Shown: positions 1 through 8,111, counted from the first letter of the stretch. The stretch is DNA of 64,000 nt from an uncultured Candidatus Saccharibacteria bacterium (GCA_948851665.1 CAQOWG010000006.1:4026-68025), one strand, 5' to 3'. Program-made: numbers and translations. The notes: generated by a model from the sequence alone, not told the origin.

Positions 1-56
1 AACCCACGACCCCTTGTTCCGAAGACAAGTGCTCTAATCCACTGAGCTACGACGGC
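1..56 (-). tRNA. tRNA-Arg (anticodon TCG), 3' end cut by window edge
   Basis: On the minus strand a 5' acceptor arm GCCGTCG, a D arm (GCTCAGTGGATTAGAGC) and an anticodon stem CTTGT/ACAAG are seen. The loop CTTCGGA gives anticodon TCG (Arg, CGA codons). The T arm is only partly inside the window. Assignment rests on cloverleaf geometry read by eye. Confidence 0.9.
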
Positions 57-90
57 ATGAGGATATTATATCATAGGGAAGAATTTTACT

Positions 91-699
91 CTAGTGACTG
101 AGTAAAGTTTTTAGGCGCTGGCTAAGTTTAGAAAGTGAGGTCTCGGAACTTTGCTGTGGCGTATCCAAAGTAGGTGCAAATGGGCGCTCTGTGTCTGACA
201 AAGGAAAAGTTGCTTGACGCGGGTCAATAGTAGGAGCTTCTGGTTCGCTTGGAACTTCGCGGCTAGCCGACAAAGTGGCAGGAGACGACGTCGATGCTGG
301 GATACGCGTCAAATCATAATCCAAAATAGTAATTGGTAGCGAACGGATTTCTTCATTTATGTAGGGTTGATCCGGAAGTTGGAAAAGTGCAAAAATAGGC
401 TTATCAAAATAATGCGCAGCAGCGATTTCGCTATACGTATTTGCGCCAATATAGCCTGGGGTACAATTCTTGAGAAAGTTACAAATAAGGACAGCGTCAG
501 CACTGCGAATTTTGTCGATATGAAGTCGCCAAGAGTTTGTTTTAATTTTTGCTTGCACGGGATCGAAATTGGGTTGTTCGATGAGACGGTTAATGACTCC
601 ATTTGGCAACAGAACTTCATGGCCGAGATGCTCTAGCATTTTACCGACTTCAATAACTTCATTTGTAAAAGTAAGGCTACAGCAAATGCAAATTTTCAT
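91..699 (-). CDS. Nucleoside 2-deoxyribosyltransferase-like protein
   Basis: About 202 residues. The first ~120 residues (starting MKICICCSLTF, with a segment around IRSADAVLICNF and then YSEIAAAHYFDKPIFAL) look like the Rossmann-like fold of nucleoside deoxyribosyltransferase/YtoQ-type proteins. The last ~70 residues are rich in Pro/Ser/Thr and probably disordered. I chose the ATG at 699 over the upstream GTG because an AAGGAG motif (705-710) lies 5 nt before it. Substrate unknown; a nucleotide-salvage or nucleotide-sugar role would be inference. Confidence 0.55.
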   Translation of the reverse strand: MKICICCSLTFTNEVIEVGKMLEHLGHEVLLPNGVINRLIEQPNFDPVQAKIKTNSWRLHIDKIRSADAVLICNFLKNCTPGYIGANTYSEIAAAHYFDKPIFALFQLPDQPYINEEIRSLPITILDYDLTRIPASTSSPATLSASREVPSEPEAPTIDPRQATFPLSDTERPFAPTLDTPQQSSETSLSKLSQRLKTLLSH

Positions 700-770
700 C
701 AACACTCCTTTTTGAAATTATAACACGCTACGGCTTATGTCGCTAGCGATATCTTTGGTAATGATAAAAG

Positions 771-1304
771 CTAAGCTTCTAAGTATTTGAGAAGATATTG
801 CCAACAACCAGCCTCATCAGTGATGCCGTCATAATTATTCTGAATACGCGTAGTTAAATCGGCAAGGTCAAACCAGCGAGCTTCATCAACTTCCTCTACT
901 TGAAGTGCAAGAGTGGACGGATCAAAATCGCGCTCGAGAACATAGTATTCGTTAAAATGATTGTCCTTGATGCTACCGAGATCTTGAGAGGAAGTTGAGC
1001 AACCAATAAAGAGCGGGTCATGCTCGGAGAGTTGTAAACCAAGTTCTTCGGCGGCTTCACGGACAATAGCCTGGTATCCAAACTCGCCCGCATCAACATG
1101 GCCGCCCACACCAACATCCCACAATCCGGGCCACAACTTTTTGGATTGGTTGCGCTTTTGCAAAAGTACACGCTGACGGTCGGGGCTAATGATGAATAGC
1201 ACGACGGCCTTGTGCCATAGCCCATCGGCATGCGCAGTGGCGCGGTCGGCAATTTGGCCGGTATAGTTCCCTGTCGCATCAAGCACGTCTAATAATTCTG
1301 CTAT
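771..1304 (-). CDS. NUDIX hydrolase, IPP-isomerase-like subfamily
   Basis: The Nudix box is intact: GGHVDAGE, seven residues, then REAAEELGL. The protein resembles the short NUDIX proteins related to isopentenyl-diphosphate isomerase. The first ordinary start is a GTG at 1286, which has no Shine-Dalgarno. The frame stays open upstream and adds AELLDV, matching the usual ELLDVYD-type N-terminus of this subfamily. A GGAGG (1312-1316) sits correctly for an ATA (1304) or ATT (1307) start, so I give 1304 as the likely 5' end with 1286 as the conservative alternative. It begins inside the end of the DHH gene, so the two are probably co-transcribed and coupled. Confidence 0.75.
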   Translation of the reverse strand: MAELLDVLDATGNYTGQIADRATAHADGLWHKAVVLFIISPDRQRVLLQKRNQSKKLWPGLWDVGVGGHVDAGEFGYQAIVREAAEELGLQLSEHDPLFIGCSTSSQDLGSIKDNHFNEYYVLERDFDPSTLALQVEEVDEARWFDLADLTTRIQNNYDGITDEAGCWQYLLKYLEA

Positions 1305-2218
1305 AATTGATCCTCCAATAGTTTAGTAAAAATTTCTTTGCGCAACCAAAGGCGGCTCGAGACAAACCAGTCGCCGCGGAGCTGAAGCCCGAGAACCCGC
1401 GTTAGATAGTTGGCGACATCTGAATTGTTAGTAAGAATATAGTTGCTTTGGTCAGAAATACTCAGGACTGAACAAAGCCAATCTTTGCCAAGATTATTCA
1501 TCTCGTGATATATTTCTGCGGTGCGACCCTGGAGGGATTTGCCGTCCCATAATGTCAGCTGGGCGCATTCAATGTTGAGATTGAGCTTGGGAATATGGAA
1601 AGGCTTGTGATCGTTTTGGATGGATTTAGCTAGGTTGCCTGTAATTGTCTGCGAGACGGATGAAAAATATTCTGTGGCAAAATCTGTGACCGTCGTGCCA
1701 GTAAGTTTAGCAAGATGGTCGGCCGCAACACGGTCGCGATTGGTGGTAATAACGGCATTGAAGTTGAGTGTATTGTCGAGAATTGCAGCGAGCAAAAGGC
1801 GCGCGATGGCGGGAGACATTTTGGCGTAGTCCCAACATTCGCCCCACCATTCATAAATGCTAGTAGCAACTGCGCCAATCTTTTCAATGATAGCCTTATC
1901 GCCGATGCGTTCGCGCCAATAGGATTCAAATCCAGGATGATGATCAATGATTTCTAGAATCTGGTCATCAGGAAAATATTGGTTGATAACTTCAGGTATA
2001 GAAATGTCGAGGACAATCGCCTCGTCGTCGGGCTTGAAGTTCAAAGAAAAATTTTCAAGTTCACGGATGCGTAGATATCCGGGTACGCTATAATTTGGCT
2101 CAGCAGCAAGATAAGTACGAGCGGTTTTGCTACGCTGATTTAGAAGATCCGCATAAGCAAGACAAGAAGCATAGCCATCAATTTCGGTATAGCGTCCAGG
2201 CGTAGCGACATAGATCAT
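1301..2218 (-). CDS. DHH-family phosphoesterase
   Basis: 305 residues. The segment ILEIIDHHPGFESYW carries the DHH motif, and ILDISIPE upstream looks like the first metal-binding strand. The family hydrolyses phosphoanhydride or phosphodiester bonds (manganese pyrophosphatase, RecJ, NrnA-like oligoribonucleases). Which substrate this one uses cannot be read. The start at 2218 (MIYVATPG) is supported by TATAAT at 2225-2230 on the same strand, only 6 nt before the ATG, suggesting a leaderless mRNA. A longer reading would run into the tRNA gene and is spurious. Confidence 0.75.
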   Translation of the reverse strand: MIYVATPGRYTEIDGYASCLAYADLLNQRSKTARTYLAAEPNYSVPGYLRIRELENFSLNFKPDDEAIVLDISIPEVINQYFPDDQILEIIDHHPGFESYWRERIGDKAIIEKIGAVATSIYEWWGECWDYAKMSPAIARLLLAAILDNTLNFNAVITTNRDRVAADHLAKLTGTTVTDFATEYFSSVSQTITGNLAKSIQNDHKPFHIPKLNLNIECAQLTLWDGKSLQGRTAEIYHEMNNLGKDWLCSVLSISDQSNYILTNNSDVANYLTRVLGLQLRGDWFVSSRLWLRKEIFTKLLEDQL

Positions 2219-2272
2219 GGTTTTATTATAGCACAGCACGGGGCTGTGATATAATATAGGGATAAAAGATAT

Positions 2273-2349
2273 GCGCCCGTAGCTCAGCTGGATAGAGCGT
2301 TGGTTTCCGGAACCAAAGGTCGTAGGTTCGAATCCTGTCGGGCGTACCA
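2273..2349 (+). tRNA. tRNA-Arg (anticodon CCG), CCA encoded; integration target
   Basis: Acceptor GCGCCCG pairs with CGGGCGT (2339-2345). The discriminator A is at 2346 and CCA at 2347-2349. The anticodon stem TTGGT/ACCAA holds loop TTCCGGA, anticodon CCG (Arg, CGG). The T arm is GTAGG-TTCGAAT-CCTGT. A TATAAT at 2250-2255 is a likely promoter. The last six bases belong to the 18-bp repeat bounding the inserted element. Confidence 0.95.
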
Positions 2350-3957
2350 CGTTGAAATTAAGGTGCGTTTGAGGTCTTCTGACCCCTGTAAATCGCAGGT
2401 TCGAGCCGTTTCTCTAGCCTCTTTGGTTTGAGAGACGGCTTTTTGGATTGGAATTAAGTACTTACTAGGGGTAAATATCAAGGTTCGAGCCTTTAATTCT
2501 AGTTTTCCACCCAATGTTTTAATCACATATCGTTTTCGCTCTAGATCATCACTATCGAAATCCTCTTTGGCGTATTTGGCAAACATAAACACATCATTTG
2601 CTACTTGTCGCCAATCCCTAGATGCCGCCTCCGCCTTTGCTATGGCTTTTTCACAGGCCTTGATTTGATTCTCCAGGTTTTCTGATTCGTCTATGAAATA
2701 GGAATCATCTGTAATGATATTCTTATAACGTAGTTGTCGAAGATTAGTAAGCTCACTAACCCTCTGATCCCGTTGTTTTCTTAGCTCATTCATTTTCTTG
2801 TCTTGGTCGGCAATACGAGCTTCATCTTCCTCTGCTAAGGCCTCAACTGCTAGTTTGAAGAAGTCTGGGTCAATAGTATATTTCGCCAGTTCAGCTTTAA
2901 TTTGTGCTATTAGTTCTTCTTCAGGAATACAGATGCCTTTTTGAGGACATTTAATTCCAGTTTTCTTAACTCCTTGACCGCTACAATGATAGTGAAGGAA
3001 TTCTTGCGTAGTACCATTTTTGTAATGCTTTGTATGAGGATCTCCGATAATGGAATATCCGCAAATGGCACATTTGACTAATCCGCCAAGTAGGCGTTTA
3101 GGTTTTTCTTCAGTTTTATCCTTCAGTTTAATATTGCGTCGAGATTGATTTAGGATAGCTAAAACTCGCTCTCGTTCTTCTTCAGAAATTAGTGCGGGGT
3201 GATTCCCATTATATTCCTTATGGCCATAAGTAAATTTCCCTACATAAAATACATTACTCAATGCGTGTAGCATCCCAGTATATGATAGCGGTTTACCTCC
3301 AGTTTTACGGCGTTGATGCGTACGCAGTCCAAGCTCTTTATCTGCATATTCTACTAGTTCAGGAACCGTCACTACTCCAGTTAAGAATTTATCAAATACT
3401 TGACGCATCTTATCCCAAGTTTCTGGATCTGGAACGATAGTTTTCTCATAGCGGTCATTGATATATCCGATCGGCGGAACGCAAGGCATCCATCCCTTAT
3501 CAGCTTTAGAATACATTCCACGGCGGACGTTCTTCATTAAGTCCTTACGGAATCTGGCATCCATACTAGACTCAACATCAAACATAATGTCATCATCTTC
3601 GGTATAATCGCGAGCATCAGTGACTATGCAACGCAGTTTGCCGTCATTCATCATTTGATGAATATAGCCACTATCTTGTGGATTACGACTAATACGATCA
3701 AGTTTCCAAGCTAGAATGCCATTAGCCTTGCCCGTCTCAATTAGTTCAATCATTTCGTTAAATCCGTCACGAATGCCAGGCTTCCCACCAGATTTCTCGT
3801 CAGTACGAACAGCGACTATATTATAGCCGTTCTGTTTAGCCTTGGCTTTCATAATGCGAACTTGATCCTCGATAGACTGGATTTGCTTATTCGCATCCTC
3901 GGTGCTTTTGCGAGCATAAAGCACATAATCAAGGCTCTTTTTATTAATTTTATTCAT
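2284..3957 (-). CDS. Large serine recombinase (integrase)
   Basis: 557 residues. The N-terminal resolvase domain has the catalytic serine in YARKSTED (Ser18) and the conserved arginines in AWKLDRISRNP. A Recombinase domain (PF07508 type) follows around residues 150-270, then a zinc ribbon (CAICG ... HYHCSG ... CPQKG) and a long coiled coil (about 365-450). This order is that of phage-type large serine integrases, which need only attP and attB. SD GGGAG precedes the ATG at 3957. The last ~20 codons cross the attachment repeat and read into the tRNA gene, so the C-terminal tail depends on integration. It is the obvious integrase for the surrounding element. Confidence 0.93.
   Translation of the reverse strand: MNKINKKSLDYVLYARKSTEDANKQIQSIEDQVRIMKAKAKQNGYNIVAVRTDEKSGGKPGIRDGFNEMIELIETGKANGILAWKLDRISRNPQDSGYIHQMMNDGKLRCIVTDARDYTEDDDIMFDVESSMDARFRKDLMKNVRRGMYSKADKGWMPCVPPIGYINDRYEKTIVPDPETWDKMRQVFDKFLTGVVTVPELVEYADKELGLRTHQRRKTGGKPLSYTGMLHALSNVFYVGKFTYGHKEYNGNHPALISEEERERVLAILNQSRRNIKLKDKTEEKPKRLLGGLVKCAICGYSIIGDPHTKHYKNGTTQEFLHYHCSGQGVKKTGIKCPQKGICIPEEELIAQIKAELAKYTIDPDFFKLAVEALAEEDEARIADQDKKMNELRKQRDQRVSELTNLRQLRYKNIITDDSYFIDESENLENQIKACEKAIAKAEAASRDWRQVANDVFMFAKYAKEDFDSDDLERKRYVIKTLGGKLELKARTLIFTPSKYLIPIQKAVSQTKEARETARTCDLQGSEDLKRTLISTWYARQDSNLRPLVPETNALSS
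2344..2361. repeat. Attachment-site direct repeat, tRNA-side copy
   Basis: 18 bp identical to 16694-16711. It covers the last six bases of tRNA-Arg(CCG), including CCA, plus 12 bp downstream. It lies inside the reading frame of the recombinase C-terminus. Confidence 0.88.
2404..2444 (+). terminator. Rho-independent terminator downstream of tRNA-Arg(CCG)
   Basis: An 11-bp stem, agccgtttctc (2404-2414) with gagagacggct (2430-2440) and one G-T pair, is followed by TTTTT. It probably ends the tRNA transcript. It lies within the element, antisense to the recombinase 3' coding region. Confidence 0.75.
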
Positions 3958-3981
3958 CTAATCTCCCTTGTTCTTGGTTGC

Positions 3982-4024
3982 GGGTGGAAAGTTTTTCTTA
4001 TACTTATTATACCACTTTCCACCC
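3982..4024 (-). promoter_or_regulatory. Recombinase promoter with -10 inside an inverted repeat
   Basis: An 11-bp perfect inverted repeat, gggtggaaagt (3982-3992) and actttccaccc (4014-4024), encloses a minus-strand TATAAT at 4006-4011. The recombinase start lies about 45 bp downstream of the -10. The arrangement suits a repressor operator over the integrase promoter. The same arms could also form a hairpin in a read-through transcript from 4074. Confidence 0.6.
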
Positions 4025-4073
4025 CATTTGTTAATAGTTTTGAAGCACTTTTACCTCTGTAAAATTACTTTTT

Positions 4074-4493
4074 CTAGCCTTTCAGAAGATTCTGGATTTT
4101 GTCGAAAATCTCTTCAGAAATCATTGGTTTATGCTTGCCTTGATATGTTTTGCCACGGAACTGAAATTTACCAACATAGAACGGATTACGGAGAATACTA
4201 GATGTCTGAGATTTTGTCAGCGGATGACGTTCGCAGTGCTGAATTGCGGTTAAATACTCATTCAAGGATAAGGTAACCCAGCCGAGCGTATATTTTCCAG
4301 TAGCGTATTTTTCTAATGCCTCTTTAATTGTATCCCACGTTTTTGAGTCTGGTACAATCTGTTTCGTATGAGTATTATTTAGGTAACCGATTGGCGGCTT
4401 TCCTGGATATTCTCCACGCCTAGCTTTCAGCTCAAGACTGCGAGTAACTAGCATTGACTGAATTTGTTGTGTTAGTTTTACTTGATTATTCAT
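4074..4493 (-). CDS. Stand-alone Recombinase-domain (PF07508-like) protein without catalytic domain
   Basis: 139 residues. The segment PGKPPIGYLNN ... KQIVPDSKTWDTIKEALEKYATGKYT ... LTKSQTSSILRNPFYVGKFQFRGKTYQGKHKPMISEEIFDKIQ is a good match to the DNA-binding Recombinase domain of large serine recombinases, and resembles the matching part of the neighbouring integrase (IGYINDRY, NVFYVGKF). There is no resolvase domain, zinc ribbon or coiled coil. The start at 4493 overlaps the primase-helicase stop by 8 nt, implying coupling. It may be a decayed integrase, or an accessory att-binding protein affecting integration/excision. Confidence 0.75.
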   Translation of the reverse strand: MNNQVKLTQQIQSMLVTRSLELKARRGEYPGKPPIGYLNNTHTKQIVPDSKTWDTIKEALEKYATGKYTLGWVTLSLNEYLTAIQHCERHPLTKSQTSSILRNPFYVGKFQFRGKTYQGKHKPMISEEIFDKIQNLLKG

Positions 4494-6663
4494 TTTCTTC
4501 TCCCTTCTGAGAATTATTAACATTAAACTGTCCGACGAGCGGCGTAATAATCATCTTGCGTTTGTCGTTAGGATCTTTTTCATAGCTGATTAAGTTAGCT
4601 TGTTCGAGAACTGGCAGGTACTGCTTACGCACTTGATCGCGATTCAGCATTTCTCCTGTCTTGCCATAGCAATATGCAACAAGATCATCTATTGTGATAC
4701 CTGTGGTAGCTTTTGCACTATTCCTCTTGGCAATATATGCAGGAACAATCATATTGTCGCAAAAGTCTAGAACCTGTGGCGGAATACCATACTGCTGACT
4801 ACGACCCAAAAAGTTCCAAATCTCTAATGCAGCATCAACATCGGCTTTTGTTGCAACTAAATCGTGATTACGTATTTCTCGTTTTGGAGCGTTCAGCAAG
4901 GCACAAACTTTTACGAAAGAATTAAAGTGCTGACTATCGCGCTGATGCCGAGGTAGCAAATTACCTTTTAAAGTGTTTTTGAAAGTTTTTCCAACTTCCA
5001 GTTCCTTAGGTACTATGATGTAGCGGATGTTGAGCTCGCGGATAAAACGAATGCGCTGAATTAGTAATTTGCGATCTGAATTTGATGTAAGCATATTTTG
5101 GAATTCTCCATTATCATTGGCACGTTGCTGATATAAGTCAATCCCTGCATTAATCTTTTCTTGAGTAATTTCTGGGCTGAGTAGAATTGCACGTGTCTGT
5201 TCTTGTTCATCCATCTGCATATTTGCTGAACAGAATATGGTAGCAGGGTAACCAAGGATGTAACCGTTCACGGCAGCATTCTTGCCGCTGTTGTTGCGGT
5301 TCGTAAGTTTAAACGCTGTTTTCTTGTCATCGTGCGACAGTAGTGGACGAATCATTGCTTGAAGCTTAGTGTCAACTTGATCCATAAAGATGAGAATCTT
5401 ACGAGACAAGTCCAGCATCATTTCACCAGAATCATCTTGTGCCATCGCCTGGTCGTCATAGTAGAATGCAGTAGGTGACACCCTCATATATTTACGGACA
5501 TCAATCTTCGGGAACAGACTAGAAACTTCTGTAACAATATAGGTCTTACCACTCGAAGAACGCGCGTTCAGGAAGATATTAAGCTGGTTTTCCTCGGTGT
5601 ATGCCGAGAGCATTGCTAAGAATACGATTACCTTATTGATGTTATCAAATTTAATCGTCAGGCTTAATACATTCTGCAAATCAACTAACGACATTTCTTT
5701 GAAGTTTTCAGCTTCAACTGGCTCATCACCAGCAACCAGTTCGGCTTTAGCTAGCAGTTGTTCTGCCGTGTACCCAGCCTTATTCGCATCGGTTAAGTCG
5801 GCTTTGTCACCTAGTTCCTTGGGAGTCGGGACGGCATAGACGCTTACATTCTGCAGAAGCTTTACGATTTTGTCTGCCAACGCCTTTGTTGAGTTTTTAC
5901 CCTTCTCATCATTATCAAAGCAGATATAAATCTTGTCTCGTCCATCGAGACAATCCTTGACCCACTCATCTTTGAAAGTACCCTCGCCCGCCGTGCTGGT
6001 AACCACTGGCATCCCAAATTTCATCTGCTCAGCGATAATCCGATCATATTCTCCGCCACAGATAAGTACTGAGCTAGAATTTGAGCGTTGTAGTTCAGTT
6101 ACACCAAATACTGTAGAACCTGCGCCACCTGGATATGTCGCGTATTTTGCGCCATCTGTATCATTCGGCAAGCGGCGAAGCTTGATTAGCTTACAGTCTT
6201 TATTCTCGACAATCGGAATAGTGAGCCACTTCTTGCCGTAGAATTCGCCACATCCAAGTTGCCTCGCATTAACATTAAACAGGCTAATCTTACGCTCACT
6301 AAGAAGGTAATTCAAAAGCTCCTTATTCTCTGACTTCATCAACTCTTTATGGCAATGTTCAGCTAGCGTCATAAGCTTTTTAGGCATCGCTTGCGGCTTT
6401 TTAGAGCTAGACTTATCTTGAGTGATTGAATCGCCAAGCAGCTGCTTCAGCTGCATAAAATTGCCCTTCTGGTCACATTTGAAACAATGCCATAAACCCG
6501 TTTCGGCGTTAATGCTGCAGTGATACTTTTCCGATTCAGCATCATCATCGTCACATCCGCTTAGACACGCAAACATCAGCTCGTCGCCACGTTCTTTATA
6601 TTCGATATTTTTGCCCTCAAGGTAAGCTTTCACTTCCCCTGGTTTTTGGTTATATTTTTCCAT
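4486..6663 (-). CDS. Primase-helicase (CHC2 zinc finger, TOPRIM, P-loop ATPase)
   Basis: 725 residues. A CHC2-type zinc finger is near the N-terminus (HCSINAETGLWHCFKCDQKG). A TOPRIM domain follows at about residues 195-280 (LICGGEYDRIIAEQ ... YICFDNDEKG). Then a P-loop ATPase has Walker A ARSSSGKTYI and Walker B ILIFMDQVD, and the C-terminus has a winged-helix look. The architecture matches element-encoded primase-helicases that start replication of plasmids and phage satellites. It suggests the element replicates after excision. It starts 1 nt after the 55-aa gene and overlaps the downstream gene, so these form an operon. Confidence 0.85.
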   Translation of the reverse strand: MEKYNQKPGEVKAYLEGKNIEYKERGDELMFACLSGCDDDDAESEKYHCSINAETGLWHCFKCDQKGNFMQLKQLLGDSITQDKSSSKKPQAMPKKLMTLAEHCHKELMKSENKELLNYLLSERKISLFNVNARQLGCGEFYGKKWLTIPIVENKDCKLIKLRRLPNDTDGAKYATYPGGAGSTVFGVTELQRSNSSSVLICGGEYDRIIAEQMKFGMPVVTSTAGEGTFKDEWVKDCLDGRDKIYICFDNDEKGKNSTKALADKIVKLLQNVSVYAVPTPKELGDKADLTDANKAGYTAEQLLAKAELVAGDEPVEAENFKEMSLVDLQNVLSLTIKFDNINKVIVFLAMLSAYTEENQLNIFLNARSSSGKTYIVTEVSSLFPKIDVRKYMRVSPTAFYYDDQAMAQDDSGEMMLDLSRKILIFMDQVDTKLQAMIRPLLSHDDKKTAFKLTNRNNSGKNAAVNGYILGYPATIFCSANMQMDEQEQTRAILLSPEITQEKINAGIDLYQQRANDNGEFQNMLTSNSDRKLLIQRIRFIRELNIRYIIVPKELEVGKTFKNTLKGNLLPRHQRDSQHFNSFVKVCALLNAPKREIRNHDLVATKADVDAALEIWNFLGRSQQYGIPPQVLDFCDNMIVPAYIAKRNSAKATTGITIDDLVAYCYGKTGEMLNRDQVRKQYLPVLEQANLISYEKDPNDKRKMIITPLVGQFNVNNSQKGEENE

Positions 6664-6664
6664 A

Positions 6665-6832
6665 TTAACTCCTTTTAGTTGATAATTTTTCTTCGTCTTT
6701 TAGTGCTATAATCTCTACAAGGCGAGCTAGTTTACTTAATTCAGCCTCGGCAACTTGGAGATTTATATCTTCACCGAAAGTACTTTTATATTGGTTTTGG
6801 AATGCTACCAATAATTTTTTCGAGTATTTCAT
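6665..6832 (-). CDS. Small protein, 55 aa, first gene of the primase operon
   Basis: An ORF from ATG at 6832 to TAA at 6665 encodes MKYSKKLLVAFQNQYKS... ending ...LKDEEKLSTKRS. AGGAAAA precedes it, and its stop is 1 nt before the primase-helicase ATG, whose SD (AGGAG) lies in its last codons. The sequence is helical and charged, with no recognised family. The tight coupling and good SD support a real gene. Confidence 0.7.
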   Translation of the reverse strand: MKYSKKLLVAFQNQYKSTFGEDINLQVAEAELSKLARLVEIIALKDEEKLSTKRS

Positions 6833-6852
6833 CGATCTTTTTCCTGTTAAGG

Positions 6853-6904
6853 AAAGGTCGCTCGACGGAATGGCTATTTTCGAACGACCTTTGCCGCCAT
6901 TCCG
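6853..6904. promoter_or_regulatory. Two interleaved inverted repeats upstream of the primase operon
   Basis: Pair A is aaaggtcg (6853-6860) with cgaccttt (6885-6892). Pair B is cggaatggc (6866-6874) with gccattccg (6896-6904). The order A-B-A'-B' means the stems cannot both form as ordinary hairpins, so they make either a pseudoknot or a switch. As DNA they could be two overlapping operators, or part of a replication origin beside the replication genes. Confidence 0.5.
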
Positions 6905-6913
6905 CCCTAATTA

Positions 6914-6939
6914 AAACAAAAAAGCCGTTTTAGACGGCT
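6914..6939 (-). terminator. Rho-independent terminator after the 361-aa gene
   Basis: On the minus strand the stem agccgt/acggct (6923-6928 with 6934-6939) is followed by an almost pure T tract (complement of 6914-6922). It ends the transcript of the 361-aa gene and insulates the primase operon. Confidence 0.75.
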
Positions 6940-6981
6940 ATAGATACATAACAGAGGTAGATTTTGCAGTTTTGCGAAAGT

Positions 6982-8067
6982 TTACGATTTTTGCTTTTTC
7001 TTCTTCAGAGGTGAAAGATATTTTGGATTAATAAAAATTTGTTTTTCATTTTGCTGAAATATCTTGTCATCATCTAGTTTAAACGTTTTTGTAATGTCGG
7101 AATTTAACTTAATTCTTGCAGCACTTACCGCTTTAGCAAATGTTTTAGCGACTCCAGGCTCATTCCATTGTTTTGTGTTATCTCCCATTGCATCATATAC
7201 GTCAACAAGTTCAATCTTTTTATGCGGGTTGCTATTTGATCTCTTGAAGAAAGCTTTTACGATATTAGCCTTGCAATACTCCATAGATCCCAGATCTAAT
7301 GTAATACCATTTAACTCTAATATTCCATTTGTGCCAACGACTGAGAATTTTGCATTGTCGAGATAGAACGGCAAGGATGGCACGCCTTGTTTTGGCAATT
7401 TTTGTTGTTCTGGGCCATCTTCTAGAAACATTAAAGTTTCCATACCGCAAATAAACTCTAGTGGTCGAGAGACCGTGAGATGATCCTCGGTAGTACTATT
7501 GCCTTCTTTCACGGTAATCTTATATAACATAGAGGCATTTACTTTGTAATTAAAATATCCGTATAGAGTTCTTAATTTATCCAACTCATCTTCATCTAAA
7601 TCAGTCATCTTATCGTCTAGCTCCCGCATAACAAGACATTGCGTACACTCTACCTTGATTACTAAAGTAGGAGACGAGCTATACTTACTAAAGGTGATTG
7701 TCGCACCACCAAAGATCGTATCGTATTCTACATCTACATAATGGTTCTTGAAGTCACAAATATTGATAATATTTTTTGATAATACCATACGAAGGACGTC
7801 TGTATTAAGAGTGCCTTTATTAGCATCAATGTTTTCTGGGGTACGTCGGCCTAAATGCTCACATATACGATTAATGGAAGTTTCCGTCTTAAAATCAAAC
7901 ATTTGCCAATGAGTATCATCCAGGTTAATATCCAGCTCCTCAATCGCTAGCTCCGAAATCATCGTATTTACATCAATTTTTGGTATAGAACAAAAATCCA
8001 CCTCGCTAATCAGCGACATATCTATAGGCCAGAGTGCTGGGCCATTACCATTCTTCCATTTTGCCAT
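6982..8067 (-). CDS. Element-encoded protein of unknown function, 361 aa
   Basis: Not recognised. The N-terminal ~230 residues are mixed alpha/beta. Residues ~270-345 (KAFFKRSNSNPHKKIELVDV ... KTFKLDDDKIF) look like a winged-helix or response-regulator-type DNA-binding domain, and the C-terminus ends in a lysine tract (LKKKKQKS). It is monocistronic, with its own terminator, and reads divergently from the defence module across a promoter region with a palindrome on its -10. That placement is typical of a regulator controlling itself and the divergent operon (inference). Confidence 0.6.
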   Translation of the reverse strand: MAKWKNGNGPALWPIDMSLISEVDFCSIPKIDVNTMISELAIEELDINLDDTHWQMFDFKTETSINRICEHLGRRTPENIDANKGTLNTDVLRMVLSKNIINICDFKNHYVDVEYDTIFGGATITFSKYSSSPTLVIKVECTQCLVMRELDDKMTDLDEDELDKLRTLYGYFNYKVNASMLYKITVKEGNSTTEDHLTVSRPLEFICGMETLMFLEDGPEQQKLPKQGVPSLPFYLDNAKFSVVGTNGILELNGITLDLGSMEYCKANIVKAFFKRSNSNPHKKIELVDVYDAMGDNTKQWNEPGVAKTFAKAVSAARIKLNSDITKTFKLDDDKIFQQNEKQIFINPKYLSPLKKKKQKS

Positions 8068-8084
8068 TCCAGAAGTATTCCTTT

Positions 8085-8099
8085 CTGTTATTATAACAG
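8085..8099 (-). promoter_or_regulatory. Palindrome over the -10 box of the 361-aa gene
   Basis: CTGTTAT-T-ATAACAG has 7-bp arms around one base and contains a minus-strand TATAAT about 25 bp before the ATG at 8067. It is a candidate operator for autoregulation. It lies about 15 bp from the -35 of the divergent promoter. Confidence 0.55.
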
Positions 8100-8111
8100 A
8101 TTATTTCAGTA

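Noticed and set aside
2219..2350. Long upstream extension of the DHH protein containing MVRPTGFEPTT
   Set aside because: This is translation of the tRNA-Arg gene on its opposite strand. The promoter at 2225-2230 places the true start at 2218.
8085..8099. E. coli-type LexA box (CTGT-N8-ACAG)
   Set aside because: CTGT and ACAG are separated by 7, not 8, bases, and the palindrome centres on the -10 of the 361-aa gene. A different regulator is more likely.
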